Origin: CAYWIT01 sp964458415
GTDB taxonomy: Bacteria > Pseudomonadota > Alphaproteobacteria > Micavibrionales > UBA2020
Direction: 5' to 3'
DNA: 38,641 bases
Assembly (NCBI GenBank): GCA_964458415.1
Contig: CAYWIT010000024.1
Span: forward strand, 1-38,641
Shown here: one piece after another, positions 8,509-17,050 of the stretch
How positions within the stretch are numbered: position 1 is the stretch's first letter
Layout: each line of letters begins with the position of its first letter
The notes under the pieces: model-generated
Seen by the model: only the letters and a program-made list of their open reading frames with translations
The model's database searches: none
Told to the model about the DNA's origin: nothing
Made by a program: the position numbers and the translations under genes

Positions 8509-9423
8509 CTATTTTTTGCGCGGCTTCTTGGCCTTATGGCTAACCAGAAAGGTATAGGCCAGAATTTTATAGGCCAGTTTTGCGGCCAGAAAATCGCAGG
8601 CGTGGAGGTTCGGCTGTGGCGCCAGCTCATTGATATCGGCGCCGACGAAGTTCGAAACTTTGGCTACCTCATGGATAATATTAATCGCTTCATCCCAGAA
8701 CAGGCCGCCGGGTTCCGGTGTACCGGTGGCAAGCATCTGGCTGATGTCAAGGCCGTCAATGTCAAAGGTCACATAAACATTCTTGCCTTTGAAGTGGCTG
8801 ACGATTTCCTTCATGTTCCATTTTTGTTTTTCCCGTGCCCAGTAGATTTTGACGCGGTCCGGATTGGCTTCAAGAAAAGGAACCTCGCTTTGGGACATGC
8901 TGCGGATGCCAAACGAAAATACTTTGACATGTTTGTGGTCGAGGACGCGGCGCAGGGCGCAGGCATGCGAATAATGCTCGCCGAAGTAGCTGTCGCGTAA
9001 ATCGGCATGCGCGTCGAAATGCAGGACAGTCAGATCTTTGTAGCGGCGGGCATAGGGACGGATGGCTCCCGCCGTGATGGAGTGTTCGCCGCCGAAGACA
9101 AACGGGAATTTGCCCATTTGCAGGACTTCTTCAACCATGGCTTCAAGCTGGTCAAGGGCTTTGGCGATCGGTTTTTGTATTTTGGGCTCTTTGGCCGTAA
9201 CGATGCCGATCTGGCGGAACGGTTCGCACCAGAATTCGTCGTCGAAGTATTCCACCTTGGGAGAGGCGGTCAACATGGCCTGCGGGCCTTTGGCCGTACC
9301 TCCGCCATAGGAAACCGTAGCTTCCAGACCGAAGGGGATGATAACCGCCTTGGCGTCGTCTATGGTGACGGCGTCATTTTTCGGCAGGCCAAGAAAACCT
9401 TTGGCGGGCGTGTGGAATTGCAT
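8509..9423 (-). CDS. speB: Agmatinase / arginase-family ureohydrolase
   Basis: 304 residues, normal for the family. These dinuclear manganese enzymes hydrolyse a guanidino group, in SpeB converting agmatine to putrescine and urea. All metal-ligand motifs are visible: FGGEHSIT, LHFDAHADLRD and TFDIDGLD, followed by TGTPEPGG. It starts 18 bp after the end of the ornithine decarboxylase gene on the same strand, so the two probably form one polyamine operon. No arginine decarboxylase to supply agmatine is in the window, so the substrate could be imported agmatine, agmatine from a distant gene, or another guanidino compound. The gene symbol is given on family grounds and the substrate is an inference. 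Confidence 0.88.
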   Translation of the reverse strand: MQFHTPAKGFLGLPKNDAVTIDDAKAVIIPFGLEATVSYGGGTAKGPQAMLTASPKVEYFDDEFWCEPFRQIGIVTAKEPKIQKPIAKALDQLEAMVEEVLQMGKFPFVFGGEHSITAGAIRPYARRYKDLTVLHFDAHADLRDSYFGEHYSHACALRRVLDHKHVKVFSFGIRSMSQSEVPFLEANPDRVKIYWAREKQKWNMKEIVSHFKGKNVYVTFDIDGLDISQMLATGTPEPGGLFWDEAINIIHEVAKVSNFVGADINELAPQPNLHACDFLAAKLAYKILAYTFLVSHKAKKPRKK

Positions 9424-9441
9424 TTTTCTACTTTCCAGGAG

Positions 9442-10644
9442 TTAGGAGTTGACGAGCATTTTTACCTGATGCGCTGCGACTTCCGGAATTTCATCGTACA
9501 TCGTCAGCAGCGGAGGGGTTTTGACAATAGCGTTCTCTGTGGCGTAGAAGCCGTTGAAGTTCGTGCGGAGCGTATTGCCATAGGCGCCGACCTGTCCGAT
9601 CTCGATATAGTCGCCTTCGCGGATGTCTTCTGGCAGCATGAAGGGGCCGGGCATATAATCAATGCTGTCGCAGGTCGGGCCATAGAAACGGTAGGCCTTT
9701 AACGCCGCCGTTGATTTTTCCTCATGCGGGCGGACAAGGCGTACAGGGAAGCGCAGGCCGCAATGACCGGCGTCAAACAGGCTGCCATAGGTGCCATCGT
9801 TGATGTAGAGAACGTCGTCCTTCCGCAGGTCAACCTGAACGAGAACGGATGAGCTTTCCGCAACAAGGGCACGGCCGGGCTCACACCAGAATTCATAGCG
9901 GCCCGGATGCGGTAACTGGTCAAATCCGCGCTCAATGGCGGATTTGTAGTCTGCTAGTGAGGGGGGAAGCAGGTCGGGATAGGCAGAGGGAAAACCCCCG
10001 CCGATGTCGATAATATCGACGCGCAGGCGCGGGGCAGACTGGATCATTTTGCCAACCAGCGATAGGGCGGTCAGATAGGCTTGTGGGTCCATAGTTTGCG
10101 AGCCTACGTGAAAGGAGATGCCCAGCCGTGTGGCGTGCTTGCGAGCCGCCTTCAGGAGAGGAAGGGCCTTGTCCTGCGTGACGCCGAATTTGCCCGAGAG
10201 CGGGAATTCGCAGGCGGTATTTGGCACCGCCGTACGCATGATCAGTGTCAGATCTTTGGATTTTCCGGTAACAGCGACAATCTTTTCAAGCTCTTCGAGC
10301 GTATCGAAGGAGAAATCGCGCACGCCATGGTCGAAATAGGCTTGTTCGATGGACAGGCGGCTTTTGACCGGGTGCATGTAGGACAACGCAGCGCCGGGGC
10401 AAAGCTCCCGTACCAGCTGGATTTCGGGGACAGAGGCAACGTCAAAATGGGTAATCCCGGCGTTCCACAGGCCGGAAACGACATGGGGCGCAGGATTGGC
10501 TTTGACGGCGTAGAGAACCTTGCCCGGAAAATTGGCAGTAAACCATTGCGCCGCCACCGTCAGAACAGTCGGGCGGAAACAGTTTACAGGAATATCGGGG
10601 CGACGGTGTCGTACAATGTCTTCAGGACTCTCGAATTCGTCCAT
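9442..10644 (-). CDS. Fold-III PLP ornithine/lysine decarboxylase
   Basis: 400 residues from the ATG at 10644, chosen because GGGAGG lies nine bases upstream; a longer TTG-initiated frame to 10680 has no such site. The enzyme decarboxylates ornithine (and in bacterial relatives lysine) to putrescine (cadaverine) with pyridoxal phosphate. Seen: the PLP lysine in YAVKANP, the glycine-rich phosphate loop in IIDIGGGFPS, CEPGR, an FDAGH element at the substrate acidic position, and GPTCDSID, which holds the Cys-Asp pair donated across the dimer interface. The CD pair marks an active decarboxylase rather than antizyme inhibitor or diaminopimelate decarboxylase. Agmatinase follows 18 bp downstream, so both routes to putrescine may be coupled. 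A sigma70-like promoter lies at 10724-10753. Confidence 0.9.
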   Translation of the reverse strand: MDEFESPEDIVRHRRPDIPVNCFRPTVLTVAAQWFTANFPGKVLYAVKANPAPHVVSGLWNAGITHFDVASVPEIQLVRELCPGAALSYMHPVKSRLSIEQAYFDHGVRDFSFDTLEELEKIVAVTGKSKDLTLIMRTAVPNTACEFPLSGKFGVTQDKALPLLKAARKHATRLGISFHVGSQTMDPQAYLTALSLVGKMIQSAPRLRVDIIDIGGGFPSAYPDLLPPSLADYKSAIERGFDQLPHPGRYEFWCEPGRALVAESSSVLVQVDLRKDDVLYINDGTYGSLFDAGHCGLRFPVRLVRPHEEKSTAALKAYRFYGPTCDSIDYMPGPFMLPEDIREGDYIEIGQVGAYGNTLRTNFNGFYATENAIVKTPPLLTMYDEIPEVAAHQVKMLVNS

Positions 10645-10723
10645 GGTAAGGAACCTCCCAGTTAAAGGATGTAGAACCAAACCCCGCCAGACGAATCGCT
10701 TCCTTAACGGGCCTTATACTTTA

Positions 10724-10753
10724 AGCATATAAGCCGATTCGATTTTTTGTAAA
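10724..10753 (-). promoter_or_regulatory. Candidate sigma70 promoter of the decarboxylase-agmatinase operon
   Basis: On the minus strand TTTACA (10753-10748) and TATGCT (10729-10724) are separated by 18 bases. This would leave a leader of roughly 70 nucleotides before the ATG at 10644. The assignment rests on sequence similarity only. Confidence 0.4.
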
Positions 10754-10809
10754 GCGGTTTTGCCCCCAGCAAAAAAAAATCTTCCGGGCGTGACGCCGCT
10801 ACATCAATT

Positions 10810-11811
10810 TCAGGGCTTTGGCGGGCGTGCGGGAAGGGGGGCAGCCCCGCCGCCGGAGTAGATTCTGCCTTCATCCGCAACGAAGACAGTCTGGGGTTTT
10901 TCCGTACCGCTGCTGTAGCTGATGGTTCCGGCGGTGGGGTGGACGTCAATACGGGCCACCCGGAAGTCATGCGCGAGGTAGTTATCGAGCCCATTCACGC
11001 TCTGGTAGTGTTTATTGCCGTAGATAACCACGCCTTTTTCCCCGGCCTTCAGGCTGGCGGCGATGATGTCGTAGGTCTGGCTGTCGTCGAGACGTACCTT
11101 GTCGGCAGCTTCCAGCAGGCGGTCTGTTTCGGCAATGGCGACCTTGACAGCCGGGGTGTGCAGGGCCTGTTCCCGCCGCAGCATGGCACCATATCTTTCG
11201 GCTTGGGGGATATCGCCTTCGCGGCCAGCCTGCCAAAGATCGAAATAGCCCTGATCTTTGGGGGAGAGCTGGGCCCGCCAAGTATCATAGGCCTGCCCCA
11301 GTGCCGCGTCATAGCGGCGGGTCTCCGTATCGGCAAGCCCCGCATCGGAGGCATGGACTTTGATGCCTTTTTGCGCGGCATGGGAGAGACTGTCGGCCAG
11401 ACGGTTCAGGCTGATATCCCGATCCTCGGCGGATTGATGCATATTCTCAAATGTATTTTTATAGGCGGTGACGAAATCTTGCTTTGTGATCTTTCCTTCC
11501 TGCAGGGCATCCATATGGGACTGGAAACCGACGGGGATTTCAAGAAACAGATGTTTCACGCCGCCCGCCGCCATCTGGTCGAGCAGTTTTTTGTCGGTAA
11601 AGGCCGCATTCAGGGACATATCACCATGTGCAGTGTCCCCCAGCATGACAATGTCGTTCTTTGCCAGATTATGCACGACAACTTCTGAAAGACCTTGTGG
11701 GGCTGGAGATGGAGCGGGGGGCGTAGCTTCGGCCCGATCCGCGCTGCCCATCGCCACCGTTCCGGCCAAAAACATCGAGGATATGAACTTGCTTCCCGTC
11801 ATGCGCGCCAC
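10810..11811 (-). CDS. Exported ChaN/EreA/TraB (Tiki)-fold-like protein of unknown function
   Basis: 333 residues with a signal-like N-terminus (MARMTGSKFISSMFLAGTVA... ending RAEA). The pattern of spaced motifs IVMLGDTAHGD, HLFLEIP and VVIYGNKHYQSV recalls the superfamily that joins ChaN haem-binding proteins, erythromycin esterases and TraB/Tiki proteases, which share G-x-x-H near the start, an acidic residue after a strand, and a late G-x-x-H. The N-terminal H and E and the late GNKH are all present, so catalysis or metal/haem binding is possible. The C-terminus is Pro/Ala-rich and low in complexity. The gene stands alone, divergent from typA and 129 bp upstream of the polyamine operon on the same strand. 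The family placement is from motif spacing only. Confidence 0.72.
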   Translation of the reverse strand: MARMTGSKFISSMFLAGTVAMGSADRAEATPPAPSPAPQGLSEVVVHNLAKNDIVMLGDTAHGDMSLNAAFTDKKLLDQMAAGGVKHLFLEIPVGFQSHMDALQEGKITKQDFVTAYKNTFENMHQSAEDRDISLNRLADSLSHAAQKGIKVHASDAGLADTETRRYDAALGQAYDTWRAQLSPKDQGYFDLWQAGREGDIPQAERYGAMLRREQALHTPAVKVAIAETDRLLEAADKVRLDDSQTYDIIAASLKAGEKGVVIYGNKHYQSVNGLDNYLAHDFRVARIDVHPTAGTISYSSGTEKPQTVFVADEGRIYSGGGAAPLPARPPKP

Positions 11812-11891
11812 ATATTTGAATAGTCTCGTTACATTATACTATACATAATTAAAAAAATGTGTATTATATGGCGCTTCTGCGGGCATGTGGG

Positions 11892-11919
11892 TTGAAAAAT
11901 CTATTTTTTTCAATAGGAT
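11892..11919 (+). promoter_or_regulatory. Candidate promoter of typA
   Basis: TTGAAA (11892-11897) and TAGGAT (11914-11919) are separated by 16 bases and lie about 58 bp before the typA ATG. The spacer includes part of a TTGAAAAA/TTTTTCAA inverted repeat. A TATAAT on the other strand at 11833-11838 may serve the divergent gene. Both are predictions. Confidence 0.35.
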
Positions 11920-11976
11920 GAGCGTCGAAAATGCATAAAAAAATATAAAAACAACAGTTAAGGCGGACAAGGGAAC

Positions 11977-13812
11977 ATGACAACAAATACAAAACTTAAA
12001 AATATCGCAATTATTGCCCACGTTGACCATGGCAAAACGACCTTGGTGGATGTGTTGCTGCGGCAGTCTGGCCTGTTCCGGGAGAACCAGCAAGTTGCCG
12101 AGTGCGTCATGGACAGCAATGATCTGGAACGCGAGCGCGGCATTACCATTCTGGCGAAGGTGACTTCGGTTGTCTGGAAGGATACCCGGATCAATATCGT
12201 TGATACCCCCGGTCACGCCGACTTCGGTGGTGAGGTAGAGCGTATCTTGTCGATGGTTGATGGCGTGATCGTTCTCTGCGATGCAGCGGAAGGCCCCCTG
12301 CCACAAACCAAGTTCGTTGTGGCCAAGGCGCTGAAACAGGGTATTCGCCCGATTGTGGTCATCAATAAGGTTGACCGCCCCGATGCGCGGCCAGAAGCTG
12401 TTCATGAGGAAATTTTCGATTTGTTTGCCGCACTGGATGCCACCGACGAGCAGCTTGATTTCCCGCTGCTCTATGCTTCGGGGCGTCAGGGCTGGGCCAG
12501 CACGACGCTGGATGGCGAGCGCAAGGATATGACGCCGCTGTTTGACCTGATCTGTGATTTTGTGCCTTCGCCCAAGAATGAAATAGACAAGCCTTTTTCA
12601 ATGCTGGTCACACTGATCGAGAATAACTCCTACCTTGGCCGCCTGGTAACGGGCAAGGTCATGTCGGGTAAGATCAAGGTGAATGAGCCTGTGAAGGCCA
12701 TGACCCGCGAGGGCAAGCCGGTGGAAAACGCCCGCGTTTCCAAGATTCTGGCTTTTCGCGGCATCAACCGCGAAGCGCTGAATGAAGCTACGGCAGGCGA
12801 TATTATTTCTCTGGCCGGGATGACGGAGGCGACCGTTTCCGATACAGTTTGTGATGTCGCAGTAACAGAGCCCCTCTACGCTGTGCCAATCGATCCGCCC
12901 ACCATCAGCATGTCGTTCGCGGTGAATGACGGGCCGTTTGCCGGCACCGAGGGGAAAAAAGTAACCTCCCGTGCTATTCGTGACCGTTTGTTCCGTGAGG
13001 CCGAAACCAACGTCGCCATGAAAGTGCTGGACGGCGCGACATCGGATACTTTTGAAGTATTTGGCCGTGGCGAGTTGCAGATGGCCGTATTGATCGAGAC
13101 CATGCGCCGGGAAGGGTTCGAGCTTTGCATCGGACGTCCGCGCGTTGTGTACAAGATTGATGAAACAACCGGTGAAAAGCTGGAGCCGATCGAGGAAGTC
13201 ATGATCGACGTCGATCAGGAATATTCCGGTCAGGTTGTGCAGAAAATCGCTATCCGCAAAGGCGAAATGACGGCGATGGTGCCAAGTGGCGGTGGTCGTG
13301 TACGGATGACGTTCATTGCGCCGACGCGCGGGCTGATCGGCTATCATGGTGAATTTCTGACCGATACGCGCGGTACGGGCATTATCAACCGTCTGTTTCA
13401 TGGCTATGCGCCGTACAAAGGCGCCGTCGAAAGCCGTCGTACCGGCGTATTGCTGGCGATGGAGCAGGGCGAAGCAACGGAATATGATCTTTGGAAGCTT
13501 GAAGAGCGCGGCACGATCATGGTCCTGCCAGGAACGCGCGTTTATGAAGGGATGGTCGTTGGCGAACATTGTCGCGAGAACGATCTGCCTGTAAACGTGC
13601 TCAAGGGCAAGAAGCTGACGAACGTGCGGGCTTCCGGCACGGATGAAGCAACAAAACTGATTCCGCCGCGTATCCTGACGCTGGATCAGGCGATTATTTA
13701 TATCGCGGATGACGAGCTGGTTGAAGTCACGCCGAAGTCCATCCGTCTGCGCAAACGTATTCTTGATCCAAACCTGCGCAAGCGTTCCGAGAAAATGGCC
13801 GAGGCGGGGTAA
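11977..13812 (+). CDS. typA: Ribosome-associated GTPase TypA/BipA
   Basis: 611 residues, matching the usual length of about 605-610. TypA is a translational GTPase related to EF-G that binds the 70S ribosome and supports 50S assembly and growth under stress such as cold. The GTPase motifs are intact: G1 in AHVDHGKTTL near residue 14, the RGITI switch I element, G3 DTPGHADFGGEVER, and G4 NKVDRP. The C-terminal part has the EF-G-like GRGELQMAVLIETMRREGFEL and the TypA-specific region with RGLIGYHGEFLTDTRGTG. An AAGGGA ribosome-binding site precedes the ATG. It is a single-gene unit, divergent from the gene on its left and convergent with macB, which ends 15 bp away. Confidence 0.97.
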   Translation: MTTNTKLKNIAIIAHVDHGKTTLVDVLLRQSGLFRENQQVAECVMDSNDLERERGITILAKVTSVVWKDTRINIVDTPGHADFGGEVERILSMVDGVIVLCDAAEGPLPQTKFVVAKALKQGIRPIVVINKVDRPDARPEAVHEEIFDLFAALDATDEQLDFPLLYASGRQGWASTTLDGERKDMTPLFDLICDFVPSPKNEIDKPFSMLVTLIENNSYLGRLVTGKVMSGKIKVNEPVKAMTREGKPVENARVSKILAFRGINREALNEATAGDIISLAGMTEATVSDTVCDVAVTEPLYAVPIDPPTISMSFAVNDGPFAGTEGKKVTSRAIRDRLFREAETNVAMKVLDGATSDTFEVFGRGELQMAVLIETMRREGFELCIGRPRVVYKIDETTGEKLEPIEEVMIDVDQEYSGQVVQKIAIRKGEMTAMVPSGGGRVRMTFIAPTRGLIGYHGEFLTDTRGTGIINRLFHGYAPYKGAVESRRTGVLLAMEQGEATEYDLWKLEERGTIMVLPGTRVYEGMVVGEHCRENDLPVNVLKGKKLTNVRASGTDEATKLIPPRILTLDQAIIYIADDELVEVTPKSIRLRKRILDPNLRKRSEKMAEAG

Positions 13813-13827
13813 GCAGGGCTTTGCTTC

Positions 13828-15774
13828 CTATTCAAAACTAAGCGCGACGACCGGATCCATCCGGGCGGCTTTCCGTGCGGGGAGAAAGCCGAAGATCAAT
13901 CCTGTCAGGACAGCGGCGGAGAAGGCAACAACGGCGGGCGGAACGGTAAAAATGACCGAAAGCCCGAAGAACGTCAGCCCTTTGGCAACGCCAAGGCCCA
14001 GAGCGACGCCCAGTATGCCGCCGAAAATGCAGACAATCGCGGATTCGATATTGAATTGAAGCAAAATATCGAACATGCGCGCGCCCACGGCCCGGCGGAT
14101 GCCGATTTCGCGCGTGCGTTCGGTAACGCTGACCAGCATAATGTTCATGACGCCGATCCCGCCGACCAGCAGGGATATGGCGGCGACGGCGCCCAGCAGC
14201 ACGGTCAGGGTATTTTGTGCCGCCGTGGCGGTTTCAAGGATCGAGGCGGTGTTGCGCACCCGGAAATCCTCTGTGCCGTGACGTTCTTTCAATAGCGTGC
14301 GGATGGCCTCTTCCGTTTTATCAACTGTGGCAACGTCGCTGATCTTGACGGACATGCCGGTCAGGTGGCTTTGCCCGAACAAGCGAACCATGCCTGTCGT
14401 GACGGGAATAAAAGCGGCATCGTCCAGATCGGCGCCCCAAGGCGCCGCTCCTTTCGGTTTCATGACGCCGATGACTTCAAATGGCACCTTACCGACAAGG
14501 ATATGCTTGCCAATAGGTTCCACACCTTCGTGAAAAAGGCTTTTTATAACGGTCTGCCCCAGAACGATAACCGGTGCATAGGATGCGGCGTCCCTGTCCG
14601 TGAAGAAAAAACCGCTGGCGACAGGCCAGTCGCGTGCCGCAGGGAATTCCGCCCCCACGCCCTGAATTGTCGTTGCATAATCGGTATTGCCAAAGCGCAG
14701 TGTGGCGCGACCCTGGCGTTCCGGCACAACATAGGCGACATTGTCCAGTGTGCGTATGGCGGCGGCATCAGCCAGTGTCATGGTTACGACATTGCCGGTG
14801 GTGGAGCGGACATCGCCTGTTCCCGGACGGATGGAGAGAAGATTGGTTCCCATGGCGCTGATCTGGTTCAGCACATCCTGCTTGCTACCGTTTCCGACAG
14901 CCATCATGGTAATGACGGCGGCAACGCCGATGACAATACCCAGCAGGGTCAGGGCTGTGCGGAAGATATTGGAGGCCAGCGCCCGCAGCGCCGTTGTTAC
15001 CGTTTCCCCCAGAACCGAAAACAGCCCCGGGGCTGTGCGAAAGAGCGTTTCCTCTGTGACTGCGGCTTCAGGGATTATGGGGGATTGGCCTGCATCGGAA
15101 ACGATTTTTCCATCGCTGATGCGGATGATGCGGTTGGCATGGTTGGCAACTGTCTCGTCATGTGTGATCAGGATAACCGTGTGGCCTTCCCTGTGCAGAT
15201 CGGCCAGCATGGCCATGACATCCTGCCCGCTTCTGCTGTCAAGGGCGCCTGTCGGCTCGTCTGCCAGAATAACCAGCGGATCGTTCATCAGGGCGCGCGC
15301 AACGGCAACCCGTTGTTGCTGACCGCCTGAAAGCTGCGCCGGACGGTGATGTTCGCGGTCTGCAATGCCCAGACGCTCGAGAAGTTCATGCGCCTTTTTC
15401 TGGCGCTGCCCATGCGGCATACCGGCGTAAACAGCGGGGATGGCGACATTCTCGGCGGCAGAGGCCGTGGCAAGAAGATTGTAACGTTGAAAAATAAAAC
15501 CGAAAACATTGCAGCGCAAGGCGGAGAGCTCATCGGAATCAAGCGTTGTTACATCCTGTCCCTGTATATAGTAATGACCGGAATTCGGCTGGTCGAGGCA
15601 GCCAAGAATGTTCATGAGAGTTGATTTTCCCGAGCCGGATTGCCCCATGATAGCGACGAATTCGCCTGTGTTGATAGAAAGGGAAACGTCATCAAGCGCG
15701 CGTATCTGCGTATCTCCGCTTTGAAAAACGCGGCTGATATTTTCAAGCCTGAGCAGTGGGATGGCTGTCGTCAT
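13828..15774 (-). CDS. macB: Macrolide/lipopeptide exporter ABC subunit MacB
   Basis: 648 residues, the same length as E. coli MacB. It is the inner-membrane ATPase of a tripartite pump that moves periplasmic substrates (macrolides, haem precursors, peptides, siderophores) to an outer-membrane channel. The N-terminal nucleotide-binding domain shows Walker A GQSGSGKST, signature LSGGQQQR and Walker B ILADEPTGALD. The first membrane helix (about 275-295) is followed by a large periplasmic domain and three C-terminal helices, with ERTREIGIRRAVGAR at the coupling loop. Its ATG overlaps the macA stop by four bases (ATGA), which indicates translational coupling. No TolC-type gene is in the window. 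The exported molecule is unknown. Confidence 0.93.
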   Translation of the reverse strand: MTTAIPLLRLENISRVFQSGDTQIRALDDVSLSINTGEFVAIMGQSGSGKSTLMNILGCLDQPNSGHYYIQGQDVTTLDSDELSALRCNVFGFIFQRYNLLATASAAENVAIPAVYAGMPHGQRQKKAHELLERLGIADREHHRPAQLSGGQQQRVAVARALMNDPLVILADEPTGALDSRSGQDVMAMLADLHREGHTVILITHDETVANHANRIIRISDGKIVSDAGQSPIIPEAAVTEETLFRTAPGLFSVLGETVTTALRALASNIFRTALTLLGIVIGVAAVITMMAVGNGSKQDVLNQISAMGTNLLSIRPGTGDVRSTTGNVVTMTLADAAAIRTLDNVAYVVPERQGRATLRFGNTDYATTIQGVGAEFPAARDWPVASGFFFTDRDAASYAPVIVLGQTVIKSLFHEGVEPIGKHILVGKVPFEVIGVMKPKGAAPWGADLDDAAFIPVTTGMVRLFGQSHLTGMSVKISDVATVDKTEEAIRTLLKERHGTEDFRVRNTASILETATAAQNTLTVLLGAVAAISLLVGGIGVMNIMLVSVTERTREIGIRRAVGARMFDILLQFNIESAIVCIFGGILGVALGLGVAKGLTFFGLSVIFTVPPAVVAFSAAVLTGLIFGFLPARKAARMDPVVALSFE

Positions 15775-16961
15775 AGGCGTGCGGGTCTTGCGTAGCCGCT
15801 GTTGCGTTTTTGTGCGCTGTCGTCTTGTGTCGCGTAGATCACTTCGTCACCAACGTTCAAGCCGTTGCGCACTTCCGCCTGCGAGCGGTCCATCAGGCCG
15901 ATATGAACGGTAATTTCCGTTTCGCCCACGATATCCTGCCGCATCACGCGATAGGCATCGCCATTTTCATTGTCTTCCTCTGTCACGCGGCGCCCCAGTG
16001 CGGCACGGGGAATGAGGGGGATATTCTCTGCCTTGCCGATAATAAAAAACATCTGCGTGCTCATGCCCGTCATCAGCTCATGATCCTTGTTGTCTACGTC
16101 AACCAGAACATTATAAAGCACAACATCATTGATCACTTCAGGGGCGGGGAGGATCAGCCGCGCCGTGCCGTTCCATTTCCGTTCCTGGGATCCCAGTGTC
16201 GTAAAATAAACAGGCGTGCCGGGCTTGATGCGCGGAATATCGGCCTCCGCTACTTGTGCACGCACTGTCATGACATCAAGATTGGCAATCTGTACCAGCG
16301 TCGGCGCGGACTGGCTGGCATTCAGCGTTTGTCCCTCCTGCACGTTCTGCATGACGATTGTGCCATCCATCGGCGCCAGAATACGGGTATAGCCAAGATT
16401 GGTCTTGTCGGCGTCAAGTGTGTATTCCGCTTCTTCAATCTGTGCGTCGAGGGAAATGAGCTGAGCCTGCGCGACGCTCAGTGCGGTTTCAGCATCCTCC
16501 AGCGTTTCCTTGGAAGCGGTGCTGGCGGCATAGAGCGATTTCCGGCGCTCGAACTTTTGCCGGGCCTGACGAACGAGAGCCTGCTGCTCGGCTTTTTTTG
16601 ATTGCAGGGTTTTCAATCGCGCTTCATCCTCACGCACGCGGGAAAGATAGATATCCGGGTCGATTTCCGCGATCAGCTCTCCCGCCTTGATCGTATCACC
16701 TTCTTCAAAATATATCTTTTTAAGCTGGCCCGAGACTTGCGCGCCGACGTCAACATATTGCCGGGGTTCCAGTTTTCCCTGTGCGGTTACGGTGTCTTCA
16801 ATATTTCCGCTCTTGATTTCAACGATTGTTTTTACTTCAGCAGCCCGATCTGTGGTTTTCTGTTGCTGATACCACATTCCCGCGGCGCCCAGAAGAGCAA
16901 GGACAACAAGCGCGCCAACGTATCTTTTCCAGCGCAACGGCTTTCTGATTTTATTTTCCAT
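15771..16961 (-). CDS. macA: Periplasmic adaptor MacA of the MacAB pump
   Basis: 396 residues, slightly longer than E. coli MacA (371). One N-terminal membrane helix (about 14-30) anchors the protein, with the remainder in the periplasm. The usual order is seen: a beta-barrel/lipoyl half-motif (GQLEPRQYVDVGAQVSGQL is close to the family consensus, here GKLEPRQ), a coiled-coil hairpin about residues 105-190 rich in Lys/Glu/Gln/Ala, the second lipoyl half (ILAPMDGTIV), then barrel and membrane-proximal domains. It bridges MacB and an outer-membrane channel and stimulates the ATPase. It is the first gene of the pump operon, with a strong promoter-like sequence 50-80 bp upstream. Confidence 0.93.
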   Translation of the reverse strand: MENKIRKPLRWKRYVGALVVLALLGAAGMWYQQQKTTDRAAEVKTIVEIKSGNIEDTVTAQGKLEPRQYVDVGAQVSGQLKKIYFEEGDTIKAGELIAEIDPDIYLSRVREDEARLKTLQSKKAEQQALVRQARQKFERRKSLYAASTASKETLEDAETALSVAQAQLISLDAQIEEAEYTLDADKTNLGYTRILAPMDGTIVMQNVQEGQTLNASQSAPTLVQIANLDVMTVRAQVAEADIPRIKPGTPVYFTTLGSQERKWNGTARLILPAPEVINDVVLYNVLVDVDNKDHELMTGMSTQMFFIIGKAENIPLIPRAALGRRVTEEDNENGDAYRVMRQDIVGETEITVHIGLMDRSQAEVRNGLNVGDEVIYATQDDSAQKRNSGYARPARL

Positions 16962-17011
16962 CAGCTTTCGATCCTGTCAGGCATGGCTTCACGGGTCATC
17001 TGTAGCCAGCT

Positions 17012-17040
17012 ATTATCCTGTCTGAAGGCGTTGACGTCAA
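17012..17040 (-). promoter_or_regulatory. Strong sigma70-like promoter of macAB with overlapping palindrome
   Basis: On the minus strand TTGACG (17040-17035) and GATAAT (17017-17012) are separated by the ideal 17 bases, each box matching consensus at five of six positions. The -35 box lies inside a perfect 10-bp palindrome TTGACGTCAA (17031-17040), a plausible operator whose occupant would block RNA polymerase. The predicted leader is about 45 nucleotides. Confidence 0.55.
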
Positions 17041-17050
17041 TCTTTTTAAA

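Noticed and set aside
10758..10774. TTTTGC/GCAAAA hairpin with A-run as a terminator
   Set aside because: The stem is short, and the T-run on the minus strand precedes rather than follows it; on the plus strand no gene ends there.
13828..16961. MacAB as the exporter of the giant RTX protein
   Set aside because: RTX proteins use HlyB/HlyD-type exporters; MacB has the different MacB topology and the genes are 10 kb away on the other side of the tRNA fragment.
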